64,000 nucleotides of DNA. It comes from Zygnema cylindricum. Lineage: Eukaryota; Streptophyta; Zygnematophyceae; Zygnematales; Zygnemataceae. The first letter of the stretch is position 1. Each line of letters starts with the position of its first letter. The position numbers and the translations under genes are program-made. A model generated the notes under the pieces. That model had not been told where the DNA came from. It saw only the letters and a program-made list of their open reading frames with translations, and did not search any database. The stretch spans positions 19,924-83,923 of the forward strand of contig JBBHKE010001892.1 in assembly GCA_037447655.1 (NCBI GenBank), written 5' to 3'. Below are positions 31,302 to 43,476 of this stretch, piece by piece.

Positions 31302-31521
31302 TACACCGTGAATCGCTATTAGCAAAGTGAAATAAATAGCGTTATGAAACAAATACCGTTATGAAAGCTATTTGGGAATTTGGGGATTTTCAAGGAAATC
31401 ATGACTCTAATAAGGAATTTAGGGTTTTCCAAAATAGAATTATTAATTGTATTTGAGAATCACGGTCAAAAAAAGAGGACCGCAAATAGCGTCATGAACA
31501 CTAATAGCGATTCACGGTGTA
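31302..31521. mobile_element. MITE, CACCG family, TA target
   Basis: TIRs CACCGTGAATCGCTATTAG and CTAATAGCGATTCACGGTG flanked by TA on both sides; about 220 bp, no coding capacity. Confidence 0.85.
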
Positions 31522-33030
31522 GCTATCACCAATTCAAAATCCTTTTTAAAAAGTGTGATGATCCTCAAAATCATGCTTATCCCCATTAGTGCACTTTTTG
31601 ATCAAAAGTGAATGTTGTACAACAAAATACAACTAATTTGAAAAATAGAAAAGAGGAAATTAAAATTCTTGGATAACAAGAAGTGGAGCGGACCATCAAT
31701 TTTGTTACGCGTGTAATCAGTGGGACAACAGAACAATCACAACAAATTGGTTTCAGAACAAACACCCGAGCAACTTAAGTCAAATAACATCCTCATTTCG
31801 AACAAATAAAGTTATAGCAAAATAAAGTACTAACTGAAATTTTGAGCTAAACGACAGAGTTAGTATACCATTTATACAATTTTTCATTCCATTAAACAGT
31901 CCCTAGTTGAGTTTACTCTGGCGGTACTGTTGCATAAGATACACAAACAGAGTGTTTTTTGTTTAAATGGAAAATAACCTTAAATAAGGTCCACTAAAAC
32001 TTGTCGGCTATGTCACCAACAAATGGACAACTGGGAAGCTGGACTATAGTGGCTTTGATAAGCTAAACTGCTTTATGACTCATTGAATTGTGGTCCTACT
32101 TGAGGGGTCTTTAAAAGGAAAATTTATTGCAAAATTTCTGATCGTAAAACCATCTTTGTACAATGCAAGCTTCGTCTAAAAGATTAAAATAAATAAAATA
32201 ACACACAAAACAAGTGCAACTATAGGGTTTGTCAAATAAGAGAACTTGGCTTTGAAATATATTAACGCCCCTCTGCTATAAAATTCCACCATGTTGAGAG
32301 GATACTTGTTTCCTGCATTGTTTATGACAACATTCCAAGCAAATTTAAAATGTGAGGTAGATACCCCATTGGAATCACTTGTAAACATCCAGCTACTCTC
32401 GATTTGAAAATGATTTTTTCGTCCCAAATAATGAGGGCTCTATTGAGCGCGAGTCCCCTAGTTCCACAAATTCTTGAAATTGCCACCGTTTTTGTCGGTC
32501 GAGCCTTCCGAAGATAGGGGGAGATGACGGCAACGATGGCTCGTGCTCCAATCCCATCAAGATCTCTTTCAAAAACCGAGGAACTACACGAGTGGAAATT
32601 TCTTTTTCCATGTCAGGTAGGGGTGATTTGTTACGTCCCCTCTAGTATATAACTCCAACCAACAACCACTTGAGAGGGCGTCACATCCGTAAATGGTGTT
32701 GATCGTCGGACATGGAATGACCACTTCCTAATGTTTTAGGCTCTAGTCGAGGTTAATGTGTAGATCCCCCCGAACCTAAGAGGAAAAAGATCATGTGGAT
32801 TAGTATGTTGATAGGTATCACGAGACCCACAGGGATCCCCACGTTGACTGTTTAGTATCTCAAACTCTTTTGTAAAATAAAACCTCTGGATACAATACGT
32901 TTGGGGTTTTTACTCCAGTCTTGACAAATAGAGGAGGTAAAGGGGGTTTATTTTTCAAACCTCTTTACCCCATTACTCAAGATGCTCCTCATCTCCAACC
33001 AAGTATCAACATCCAGTGTTTTGAGGAGAC
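31522..33030. other. Intergenic, two unassigned minus ORFs
   Basis: A minus frame at 32176-32427 (84 codons with stop) ends in a hydrophobic segment (VALVLCVILFILIF) like a tail anchor. A minus frame at 32393-32611 lies upstream in another frame. Neither has a recognised motif. They could be exons of a decayed host gene. Confidence 0.35.
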
Positions 33031-33251
33031 TACGTCGTGTATAGCTATTAGTGTTAATACTTTTTCCGCCACTTAAATCATCTTCTCTCCGTACACAATT
33101 GTCCGATTTTCAATTTAAGACCGCCTATTCGAAGTTGAGATTCTTACCTTTCAATCCCAGCCGTCATATCAACAATCCGATAGTTTTGTGTGGGAAAAAT
33201 ATGTTTTAAGTGGCAAAAAAAACATTAACACTAAAAGGGATACACCGTGTA
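33031..33251. mobile_element. MITE, second type (CCACTTAAA core), copy 1
   Basis: Inverted ends CTACGTCGTGTAT / ATACACCGTGTAG. Subterminal inverted motif CCACTTAA / TTAAGTGG plus an internal TCTCCGTACAC block. Related copies at about 33596-33790 and 43477-43696. Confidence 0.65.
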
Positions 33252-33595
33252 GAGAGGCGATGGTTGAAAGAGATGCGTACTTGATTCCTCAAAAAATATG
33301 CCACGTAAGCGAGAGTTAGTGTACTTTCACGACATTATGGAAACTTGGGTGACTTTATTTAGCGTCTCCGTACAATTACTGGCAACTCTTAATAGAGGAA
33401 CAACCTTTACCCGTGTTGTACTTTTTTATTTTATTCTCTTAAGGTTCTTAGAGCGTGCGCGATAGGTTTTCTCAAAGCCACTTTGACATGTTTTGAGCAA
33501 TGGCTTAACACCTCTAGGTGGTCGATGTCGACAATTTCTTATGGTCGATATGTTACTCCACTATTGTAAAACGGATTTTTGTGACACGACACAAT

Positions 33596-33790
33596 GTGTC
33601 GCTATTATTGTTAATGTTTTTTTGGCCACTTACAACATCTTTTCTCCGTACACGTTTGTCGGATTATGGATCTGACTGTTGCGATTGAAATCTAGAATTC
33701 TCACCTTCCAATTGGTGGTCTCCATATGAAAATCAGACAAGTGCTTATGGAGAAAAGATGTTTTAAGTGGCCAAAAAGATACTAAAGGCT
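33596..33790. mobile_element. MITE, second type, copy 2 (ends unclear)
   Basis: Shares GGCCACTTA-AACATCTTTTCTCCGTACAC and its inverse with the copies at 33031 and 43477; the ends are decayed. Confidence 0.5.
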
Positions 33791-34069
33791 ACTCTAGCAA
33801 TAAATTTACCATAGATCACTCGTATTTAATGGATCGTCAAAAATATTCAGCCTCTCGCCCGCCACCCCTTTCTCCCAGCAGTTTATCCTTACGTTTCCGT
33901 ACTCCATTTCGTACTTTTTTTGTACAAACAGCACCTCCCACCAAATATTTGGCTATAATTTTTGTTGGTCCAAGAGTCGATATTTCAATCCCTCTCACCA
34001 ATCGATATTTCAATATATCAATATCAGACGCATCCTGATATGAATTACACGATACACAATCCACTGCAG

Positions 34070-34290
34070 TACACCGCGAATCGCTATTAGCGTTAGTCAC
34101 GCTAATTCGGCGCCCCTAAATTTTTACCCAAATTCGTAAATAGAATGATTAATTCTATCTAAAAAACCTTATTAATCAAATTAGAGTGACTTATTTCCTT
34201 CAAAATCCCTAAATTCTCAATGAGCATTAATCACACTAATTGGTTTTCAACAATAAATATTTCTTAACTCTAATAGCGATTCGCGGTGTA
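34070..34290. mobile_element. MITE, CACCG family
   Basis: TA-CACCGCGAATCGCTATTAGCG ... CTAATAGCGATTCGCGGTG-TA, 221 bp. Internal AATTCGGCGCCCCTAAA block shared with the copy at 37282. Confidence 0.85.
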
Positions 34291-34376
34291 CTTTACTTTG
34301 CTATGATTTTTGCGGTTCATCGCATCTTGCCATGCAACTTTTGCTTCCGACCGAAAAAAATGCCCTGAGTGTACCA

Positions 34377-34661
34377 TAGTTCAAAAGTAGGCGTTTTATG
34401 GTAGGCCTTTTGTGGCACAAGTTGTGTTATGGGCATTTCATATGATCAACTTAGATCGCTACTTTAATCACTACTTTAATCACTACTTTGATCAGCGACC
34501 GTCCGATGACGTTTAATTCTCTATCAAACGATGTGCAACTCAACCCTATTACTTTTTTTATTCATTTTGCGACCAATACAATATGGGTCTTAAGGTCATA
34601 TTGTATGTTTTGGGTACAATAGGCATATCGCATAGGCCTACTTTTACCTACTTTTGAACTA
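34377..34661. mobile_element. TIR element, GTTCAAAAGTAGG type
   Basis: TA-GTTCAAAAGTAGG ... CCTACTTTTGAAC-TA; 285 bp, non-coding. A longer relative lies at 63096-63547, and part of one at about 25257. Confidence 0.75.
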
Positions 34662-34664
34662 CTC

Positions 34665-35018
34665 AGTGAACCGACGCGTATTTTATCGATCGTATTTATT
34701 GTGAGATCGACAACATCAGTCTCACCCAGCTGGCAGTCAAAGATCTTCCTTGTAAAGATACGTCCGGCATGGATGATCGAAAAAATCGACAAAGCAATGA
34801 GCATGAGAAAATCTGGGTTTTGTCCACATTTCCATGGGATGAATTTTGTCGACCGTATCTAAAGTAAGATCCGCAAACATCGCTCACGTCCCGTTGGCAA
34901 TATTCCAAAACAAGATACGAACAACCTTTCTTATCATAGTTTCAATAGTTTGCATATGAAAACATTAACCTCTTTTTTGTCATCATCATTAGGATGGCCA
35001 CCTAGCCAACCAGCTAGT
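34665..35018. repeat. Unknown dispersed repeat, copy 1, part 1
   Basis: Matches 46665-46960 (GACCGTATTTATTG...CCAGCTGGC...GATCTTCC...GATACGAAC). Interrupted by solo LTR C2; resumes at 36222 and again at 37041. Confidence 0.65.
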
Positions 35019-35023
35019 GTTTG

Positions 35024-36216
35024 TGAAACTCTGAGACCTCCATTGGCCCTCAGAGTATGCAGATCCAAAAGAAGCTAATCTAGATAGTGCCGACTCCAAG
35101 TTAATATAAACCCAAGTGAATGACCCCTTGACAGTCAGAACCCCAATATAGATTCACCCCTGTGAAATAACACTTTCTGTGTGCTCAGTTCCACCACAGA
35201 ATGCAAAGTTAGAATATGAGATTTGGACACATTCACCCACTTTGACTTTCCCTTAGAAATACAGCCACCCTGGCAGACAAAAATTCTGACCGACTACACC
35301 CCTGTGTAGCCTAGACTCCCCTGAGTCCGCAGCAAAAAGAATCACTGAAAATGGTCAAGTAAATTGATAGTTATGGCTGGCCAAAGTTTGCCATTTATAC
35401 AGGGTGCTCTCTTAGAGAGAGGGTCCTATCTGCCAAATTTTTCTAAGTCCTATCTCCCTCTAAAACTCTATCTACTGAAGTACGGCACGAATTAAAACAC
35501 TGTGTCGTACAGAAAAGTACAGGTGCCGGTGTACTTTATGTACGGCCATATTACGACATTGCCAAAATGTTGACACGTGTCATATCCGGATTCGTTTCCG
35601 TAATCCCCGGAGTTGCCGCAATCCAATGTAGTGATACCACGTGTCACTCAATGTGGCGGTGATCGCAAACCGCCAAAATCGTACGCCGCGATCTCGGCAT
35701 CGTTCGCGGCCGTCCGATCAAATTTGGATTTCAATCGTGGCCGTCATAAATACGTGCGCGGTATTCTTTCCGGCGTCAAACAAACTGCGCGGTATTTATT
35801 TCGTATCCGTACCGTACGTCGTACTTTACACAACTGTTTCTATGCAGTATGCATATAGTTCTAGTTAAATGAATTAGTGTTATTGTAACTGTTCAAATAA
35901 ATATCATACCCCGTCATATCTAATACAATTTAGACTATTTGGATAAGACTACCGGCTATTGCGGTTGTGACAAATGGCAGGTACCAGGATCAAATCCTGG
36001 CTCTATCAAAACTACCTTTTAGAGAAAACCCCCTATAAAACAACTGTCTGTCTCCCTCTAGACAGCACAGGCAGCCATGGCTAACTCCTCCTCCAGTCTT
36101 CAGTGACTGCAACAAGTGTGGGGACTTGAGGAGGAGTTAGAGGTAGGCTGTCAATATCTACTATTTTGCTTTTTATTTTGCAATCTCTAGACCTAGAAAA
36201 TACTTGAATTCCAACT
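35024..36216 (-). mobile_element. Solo LTR C2 (copia family C), TSD GTTTG
   Basis: 1193 bp, same length as C1, inverse orientation, flanked by GTTTG (35019-35023, 36217-36221). Terminal base mutated (TG...CA became AG at one end, read as ...CCAACT on plus). AGCCATGGCT at 36073-36082. Confidence 0.9.
35935..36020 (+). promoter_or_regulatory. Antisense tRNA-like module in C2
   Basis: Best tRNA match in the window. A-box-like TTGGATAAG, T arm CCAGG-ATCAAAT-CCTGG, then GCTCTATCA, which follows the 3' half of initiator tRNA-Met (T arm and acceptor) closely, and TTTT at 36017-36020. Confidence 0.65.
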
Positions 36217-36221
36217 GTTTG

Positions 36222-36418
36222 TACTTGTGTCTGTACTATACATATCACGCGGTTTGCGAGGTTTGCCAAAAGCTTCTAGAAGATTTGGAGACCACAAATT
36301 TGTCGGCCCGAGAATGAAGTTATATGCAACAAATGGGTGGTTTTCCAGACTGGCATGAAGCTAACCTAGTGGGTGCCGCCTCGGGCGGACGACACGAGTC
36401 AGCTGTAAGATTGTAAAG
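36222..36418. repeat. Unknown dispersed repeat, copy 1, part 2
   Basis: Matches the 47045-47160 region (GAAGATTTGGAGAC..., CCAGACTGGCAT). Confidence 0.6.
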
Positions 36419-37040
36419 TACACCGCGAATCGTAATTAGAGTAATGAAAAAATTAGAGTAAAAAAACAAAAAAAAACAATTTGAGTTATTGACGCTAATT
36501 TATGTGATAGAGCTTTTTCAACTATGAAATCTACTCTAATTTATTTAGTTATTCTATATTGGGTTATGTTGGCGATATTTATGTGCGCGATAATTATTAA
36601 CACTAAATTACGTAGACGTACAAAATGTGTCAGTCCGGTGTAGTATTGACGTCATTACGACGCTAATAATATTTGTCGCATTGAATGTCAGTTAATGTTC
36701 ACGTTGACAACAATGTTGTCGACGGACGAGAGTTAGGCAAACGGCTTTTTTTTTATGTGATTGATTTTTTTGTTTACTGCGATTTCACGTGCGAGCGCGA
36801 TTCTATAAAATCATTATTTGCACTTTTTTACTTATAAAAGTACAGTTTTGCACGGTCAGACGTCGTCCGTACTCCACACTAATTAAAAATAACCTATATT
36901 AGAATTTTTTACGCTAATTAAACCTCTCCTAAATTAGAATAATGAAAAAATTAGAATCGATTACTCTATTTGATGTGATAGAGTCGAAATTTCGAGCGAC
37001 CGAATTAGAGTTATCTACTCTAATTACGATTCGCGGTGTA
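36419..37040. mobile_element. MITE, CACCG family, long form
   Basis: Perfect 25-bp outer repeats TACACCGCGAATCGTAATTA-GAGTA and inverse (TA being the target). 622 bp, non-coding. Parent form of the truncated copy at 22452-22609. Confidence 0.88.
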
Positions 37041-37215
37041 TAGATTATTGGCCCTCTCGGTAGGGTGGCGATTTACTGCGGGTGACGATTCACTGCGTCA
37101 TAGGGCAGACCTTAGCTCGTCAGCAATTTGTCCCTTCTAGATTGCCAGTTGTCACCTTGTCGGTGGCATAGCCAACAAAAGCTGTCGGTTTGAGTGAACA
37201 AGAAGGAGATTCTCC
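37041..37215. repeat. Unknown dispersed repeat, copy 1, part 3
   Basis: Matches 47240-47380 (ACGATTCACTGCGTCA, TAGCTCGTCAGCA, TTTGAGTGAACA). Confidence 0.6.
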
Positions 37216-37281
37216 ATTAAAAACAAAAAGAATTCGTTATCAAATCAGATGCGAAAGAATCCCAAGAGTAAAAAATTTAAC

Positions 37282-37501
37282 TACACCGCGAATCGGTATT
37301 ATTGTTATGCATGCGCCCCTAAAAATTCAGCGCCCTTGAATTTTTACCCAAATTCTTAAATAGAGTGATTAAAATAACCCTAAAAAACAAACTAGAGTGA
37401 CTGATTTCCTTGAAAATTCCCAAATTCACAATTAGCGTTAATCACACTAATTATTTTTTAACACTAAATATTTGTTACGGCTAATAGCGATTCGCGGTGT
37501 A
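37282..37501. mobile_element. MITE, CACCG family
   Basis: TA-CACCGCGAATCGGTATTA ... CTAATAGCGATTCGCGGTG-TA, 220 bp. Confidence 0.85.
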
Positions 37502-38363
37502 TAGGGCTATAATATGCACCGACAGAGTAGCGTAGGGAGACTTTAGGGTGAAGTTCCATTGGACGAAAAGTGAGGTTGTTTACATAAATTAGGACCTCTC
37601 CGTACTACGCCGTAACTTTTATTTTGTTTTTATGCAGAAAACAACATTATAGAGAATCTTGCAAATATTCTCCAAAAGTCTATGAGTTTGCAATGACCGC
37701 TGGATTTTTTTTCGTGAAGCATTCGCTCCGAAAGTTTCTATAAATGGTGAAGTTTCTCGTGAGGTATATTACCAATTACAGAAAAATTTCAGCCGCGGCA
37801 TGTTGGATAATGAGCATACGTGTCAAGATGGCAACCAACGGAAATCAAAAAATGTCGCACACGATATACGCATTCAAAAATCCAACAGAAAATACAAACG
37901 AAATCTCGTAACACACTTTTGTCACGCTAATTTTGTTAGTGCCCATTCGTCACACTATTTTTTGGCAACCCTCATTCCTCACGTGTAAAAACAAGAACTC
38001 TAATAAAATGAGGTGGTATCTTACAAGGCGTCTGCAAAAAGTACAAAAGTTGTGTTGAACAATGACATGGTACGCAAATGAAGATTTTTTGTTGGAGTGA
38101 AAATCATTGACATTTTTCATGTTAAAAATAGGATCATTTAATTCAACTATTCACCAGCGAAAGCATTTAGAATTTTACAAACATCATGACAATTTTTGAA
38201 TCACATATTGCAATGGAATTCAATCAAATAGATGGTATATTCAATCTAAATTTTTACATCCTTTTCTTCCTCTACTTCACTTCCTTTTTTTATATAGATT
38301 TAGCTATACTACACTCCCTCCTAAAATACTCTCTCCTAAAACACCAGAAGACAAAAACTACAC
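37502..38363. other. AT-rich intergenic
   Basis: No gene or repeat recognised. Confidence 0.4.
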
Positions 38364-38582
38364 TACACCGCCAATCGTTATTAGCGTTGTGTACGCTAAT
38401 TCCGTCCCGCTTTTTTTTTTTTTATTCTCAAATAGAATTGTCCACACTATCTAAAAAAACCCTAATTCCTAATTAGAATAGACGATTTCTTCGAAAATTT
38501 TCAAATTCCCAATTAGCGTAAACCACGCTAATTATTCGTATACGCTAAAAAAACTTACACGCTAATAACGATTGGCGGTGTA
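38364..38582. mobile_element. MITE, CACCG family, variant ends
   Basis: TA-CACCGCCAATCGTTATTAG ... CTAATAACGATTGGCGGTG-TA. Both ends carry the same GCC/GGC change, so the inverted repeat stays matched. Confidence 0.85.
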
Positions 38583-38635
38583 CTTCTTTCTCCTCACGTC
38601 ACAAATTCCACTCAGACTCCACTTAGGCAAATTTG

Positions 38636-39479
38636 TAGTGTTGGGTATCGAGGACCCATTGCCGATATTCGATATATATCGAATTTCAAGTACCCGATAA
38701 TCGATATATCGCTTCGATATATCGAATTTCAAATTATCGCGATATATTGCCGATATATCGCCGATATATCGTATCGTCAATATATCGAAGCTAAAAAAAA
38801 ATAAAATCCCACAGGTTTTCAAAGTCTCGTGACTTCGGACAAAGTGATTGTAAAATCTTTGCCGGAAAGAAATACGGTTTTTTCCTGAAAGTCAGCAGAG
38901 TGAAGGAGATCTCTGAGGTACATTGACGAGGTACACTTGTGAAGTACACGTACATCATATGCAAGTACGATTTTCCAGACGAAAAAGGTCGGTTTCCAGA
39001 TATTCGATGATTTTTGAGATTTGGTAGTCAGCTTACGTGAAACCACTCATATCAGAACACGTATGTAAAACTTTTTGACAAAAGATACGCGATGTACCCG
39101 AGACCTATGTAATACATAAATTTTGCTGTCCGTACTATTACAGAGACCTCCTCGTGTAGCCATACCCCAAATAATTAATTATTAGAATTTCAGAATTAGT
39201 ACTTTTTTGTCGGTTACATTTTGCGGCGTCTACCTTTAAGTCACGGAACGAAAATCACGGCGTACGTGGCGTATTAGACAATTTGACTTTTTTCGCTAAA
39301 ATAACATATTATATAAAAAAATAAAAATAAAATATTTAAAAAATACTATATATCGCGATATATATCGCGATAATTTATGTTGGTCTCGGTACGATATATC
39401 GAGGATCCTCCTCGATCGATATTCGATATATCGAATATCGAGATTATCGCGATATGAATCTACCCGATACCCAACACTA
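38636..39479. mobile_element. hAT-like non-autonomous element, TSD CAAATTTG
   Basis: TIRs TAGTGTTGGGTATCG / CGATACCCAACACTA with a perfect 8-bp TSD CAAATTTG (38628-38635, 39480-39487). 844 bp. The interior is rich in CGATATAT palindromes. No transposase frame. Confidence 0.85.
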
Positions 39480-39926
39480 CAAATTTGACACTTAGACGTT
39501 GACTCAGACGTAAGCGCATAAAATAACATTAGTGCGCCGAACTTCTACGTGACCTGGACATAAAAAAGTACCAGGGTCATACGCGCACTAAATAAATTAC
39601 TAATCGTACAGGACCACCAAGCACAATCTCCAAAAGTATCACATGCGCAGAATGCGCACCGGTCAAACAACTAACGTACAATTCATCACACGGAGTAACG
39701 TACATAACATCTTTGAAACACCAATGCTCTCCGTACACGATTAAAAGGTACGTAAGCGAACGTCAACCAAAACTCCACGACAAAATGAAACGATATCGGT
39801 CGTACAAATGTACGCCGCAACGCAAAGGACAAATCTCCACATCGAACCGAAATAGAATCGTGCGTCGTGAAGTGAAACATCGTCAATCTTCGCGGACGTC
39901 CGATTCACACAAATGAAACGTCACAG

Positions 39927-40719
39927 CAGAGGTCGCAAACGGTCAACAGAAACCGTGACCGAGCGTTAACCGACTGAACAAATTCAGTTGCCAAATTTTG
40001 AGGGTCGGGCGGTTGCGGTCGATTGATTCACTAAAAAAAAAAATGGTCGGTTACGGTCAGTCAACCAGAAAACCAAAAAAATGAAAATTTTGTACTGTCT
40101 ACACAATCAAACATTATTGTACTTTGTACTGTTTGGTATCGTGACATCATAATTAGCGTCGCAAATCTGACACAGTAGTACATTATTCATTTCGCAAATC
40201 TTAGGGAACGCGACAAAGCGTCACAAATTTGACACGGTCAACACTATTCATTTCCATATTTTGGGGAAAACGACAAATCGTAATTATTGGCTTATTCATA
40301 CGTTGTACATTACACCGTCGATCGTATTTAGCGTGTAGAAATTATTAGAGTAAAGAAAAAATTAGCGTCATTAATTCTAATTCAGTGCCAGAAGACGTGG
40401 CAATTTATGGTCCACTTCCTTAAATAGCGTCATTTATTCTATTTAAGGTTCAAGGGTCAAAATTTAGGGGCGCCGAATTAGTGTTCAACACGCTAAATAC
40501 GATCGACGGTGTAATTAATTTTGTACTTTTTCGGTTAGGGGCGGGCACGGTTAGTCGCGAGATATCAAGTGTCGGTTAACTTTTATTTTTGTAAACATCG
40601 GTCGGTTAACAGTTAATAATTTTGGAGCGTGACAAAACCCGGTCGGGCGTCGGTTACTCAGATTTTGAAAAAAAAACGGTCAGTTTTGGTTATGTAAAAT
40701 TTGACTTTTGCGACCTCTG
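39927..40719. mobile_element. hAT-like non-autonomous element, TSD CGTCACAG
   Basis: TIRs CAGAGGTCGCAAA / TTTGCGACCTCTG-type, 8-bp TSD CGTCACAG on both sides. It contains two copies of a ~62-bp unit (AGCGTCGCAAATCTGACAC) and the nested MITE 40311-40513. A related copy lies at 48326-49076. Confidence 0.85.
40311..40513. mobile_element. MITE, CACCG family, nested in hAT element
   Basis: TA-CACCGTCGATCGTATTTAGCG ... CGCTAAATACGATCGACGGTG-TA. Matched variant ends again. Confidence 0.85.
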
Positions 40720-40746
40720 CGTCACAGTACCGCAATCCTCAACAAG

Positions 40747-40949
40747 TACGCCGTGAATCGTTATTATACTGTAGAAATAATTACTGTCAAGCATTAATTA
40801 GTGTCATCCATTCTAATTTAGTGCTAAGAGACGTGGCAAATTATGGACCACTTCTTTAAATAGTGTAATTTATTCTATTTAAAGTATCAATGTCAAAATT
40901 TTGGGGTGCCGATATAGAGTACATAAGGCTAATAAAGATTCACGGTGTA
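40747..40949. mobile_element. MITE, CACCG family
   Basis: TA-CGCCGTGAATCGTTATTA ... CTAATAAAGATTCACGGTG-TA. Similar interior to 49859-50060 (AAATTAGTG...ACGTGGCA). Confidence 0.8.
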
Positions 40950-42061
40950 CCGTACAAGTACAAATCAACCAATCAGCCGCGGCGCGCGAAACGTGCGCCG
41001 GCGAAGTACGACACCACAGAATTACCTCAATACAAAGACCACTGCGATCGCTATGACACATAACCGCACAGTGACCTAAACTCGCTGTACCAACACTTCA
41101 ATACGACAAGACACAAATAACACCGACACAAAATTAACATTTAAACCAAGGGTATCATGATTGGAAAACTGACAATCAACGCTAACACAAATCCCACAAT
41201 GTAAAGCCTAACAATCCCCCTCTTAATGTGGGAATTGTCAAACGGCCACCTCAACTCCAAAGCAATGTAAACAAACTTACATGAAACAACAAAAGACAAA
41301 CTAGGCGGCCACGCAACAAACACGCGTCGGCCGATTACAAATTTGAATCTAACAACTCTTTGTCTTTCACGTTTTTTGGCTCTTATTTCGTCTCCTCCGA
41401 TAGTTAAACAATATCCAGCCCAGTTTTGAGCGTGCTTAGATAATAGTGAGGTTGTTCGAATAGGCAAGGATGCTAAAAGGCGAACCACATTATATGACAA
41501 TCGGTTCTGTAAAAGCGGAAGTGTGGTCTTCGGATGAGCGGCTTGTTTTTTATGAGACGATTGTTCGAGCTTGTAAATCAAAACAACATACTACGCAACT
41601 TCGGCAGATGTGTCTATTCGCACAATAACTTTAAAATCCCCCTTTTGTTTTGGGAATTGTCGGCAATCTTTTACATGCTTTTCTGAATTCTTTCTCCTCA
41701 TCCTTTCCATATCACATCTTTATCTCTATCCGGATCGAGATATGAATCATCGAGCACATGATTCTTTCCCCTTCTATTTCTTGTTTTAGGTTGAAATCAA
41801 GAATTATTGTACGGCATCAATTGTCCAAAAAATTCGGAAATTGGTCCTCCGAATTTCTCGCACCACCATACATCCAAAATTGATCGGTAGGAGGAAATTG
41901 TTCCTCAAACTAGATGGCCTAAAACCGGAATGGTTTTCCGACGAGAGACAAACGAGCAGCCGCGTGGGAAGGAGCCACCATGGGGGAAGGAGTTGATTTA
42001 CTATTCTTCGTTTTCAACCCAATAGCTACCAATTGCGAGAACTCTTACCTTTGATGCCAAT
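40950..42061 (-). other. Retroelement debris with polypurine-like tracts; unassigned ORF
   Basis: Two similar minus-strand tracts GACAATTCCCA...AGGGGGATT occur near 41212-41235 and 41638-41662 and look like polypurine tracts ahead of LTR starts. A 146-codon minus frame at 41141-41581 spans one and has no recognised domain. 41850-42050 on the minus strand looks like leader/gag start following the LTR at 42062-42220. Confidence 0.4.
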
Positions 42062-42220
42062 TGATAGGATTGACACCTTTCAACAAGGCGGAAAACACAC
42101 AAACCACGGAAGCATTCGCCAAAAAAGACAAAGTTAATAGACTAAAGAATATAATACTTAGCCAAAGCTTTTCTCCCACCATATAAATTCCCAAAATGAA
42201 AACACCACTTAACTCCAACA
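42062..42220 (-). repeat. Short LTR, left arm of head-to-head pair
   Basis: On the minus strand TGTTGGAG...CTATCA, 159 bp, followed by ATTGGCATCAAAGG, similar to the common plant PBS for tRNA-Met 3' end. Inverted partner at 42262-42413; the flank ATAATCACT/AGTGATTAT is also inverted. Confidence 0.65.
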
Positions 42221-42261
42221 ATAATCACTACGGATCTTAAAACAAGATTTTTAGTGATTAT

Positions 42262-42413
42262 TGTTGGAGATAAGTGGTGTTTTCGTTTTGGGGAATTATA
42301 TAGTGGGTGAAAAGCTTCGGCTAAATATTGTTTCTTCTAGCCGATTATGTTTGCCTTTATTGTGTGTTGTTGTGTGTTGTTCTCTGTCTTGTTGACTAGT
42401 GTAGATCTTATCA
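42262..42413 (+). repeat. Short LTR, right arm of head-to-head pair
   Basis: TGTTGGAG...CTTATCA, 152 bp, then GTTGGTAGCGGATCTCAGAG (PBS-like). Downstream leader and short gag-like start (MVGKKMIKNSTPAPKGGSFS, 42452) resemble the left side. Confidence 0.65.
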
Positions 42414-42639
42414 GTTGGTAGCGGATCTCAGAGTGCTTTTGATTGGTTGCTATGGTGGGGAAAAAAATGATAAAAAATTCAACTCCTGCCCCAAAAGGCG
42501 GTTCTTTCTCCCATGGCAGTGGACTATATCTGTATGAATCAAATTTTCAAATGAAACATAGTTTTCCAAGTTTACGTAACGCCAAGTTATACAGCGATTT
42601 CGTTAATCCCCACACCATTCACCACTTCAATTTTGAAAC

Positions 42640-43440
42640 CGTATGAATAGCCACATAAGTACAAACTCCTTATACGAGATCGAACGCCCGCATAAATGCT
42701 TTTTTTTTCTTCTTCTTCTCGCTTCCTTTGACAAACGCCGCCTTCTTCAGTTTCTCCTTCCTTCCCTTAGATATTCCTCCTGCATACCTCTATGTGCTCT
42801 CGTTGATTCGACGCTAGCGAGAGACCCAAAATTCTAAAGCGATATTTATTTAGCTTGTCCTCTTACGTGTCCCCAAACCTCACATGCGTTCCCCTATCCT
42901 CCTCCTCTAAATTGTAGACGCCCTCTTCTCTTTCTCTTCTCCTTCTCCTTCTCTTTCTCTCAAATCGGAACAAGAAAACGATTCCTTCTCTCCATTAAAA
43001 ATTTTCCGAAGTCGATTCAAAATAAATTGGAATCGGATAAATTTCTTCCAAATTACATAATTAGCGCCATTAAACCGAACTGATTTCCTCGACATTTAAA
43101 AATTCTCCAATCGGAATCACCATCAACCTTTTGCTTGCCTTTACAAATAATGTCTCATTTTCTCCACTCTCGTCTCCAACTCTATCTCGATCTTCTGTTT
43201 TCTTCGTCCATACAAAGCTTCTCAGTCCTAGTAGTCTAACTCCTTCATGCACCCTAAAGATGATCAATGCTACCTCATTGATACGAAATTACTGTACTGG
43301 TACTATATACCAAATACTTCAACCAAACAAAGAACCACCTAATCTTAGACAACTGAAATTGGGAAGACGCGGGAAGAAGATCGTAGTAATTTTTTTTTCT
43401 TGACCATGGCTAGAAACGGAAAGACATCGGAAGAAGACTC
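42640..43440. other. CT-rich stretch, possible old gene 5' region
   Basis: Strong pyrimidine tracts (42695-42780 and 42915-42965) like plant 5' UTRs, but no following gene is recognised. A 90-codon plus frame at 43131-43403 has no motif. Confidence 0.3.
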
Positions 43441-43476
43441 GTGAATAAGTATACACGTGGAAAGCACGCAAAAAAC

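Noticed and set aside
38690-38790. CGATATAT-rich palindromes as a regulatory site
   Set aside because: They are interior parts of hAT-like elements repeated at 39350 and 49740.
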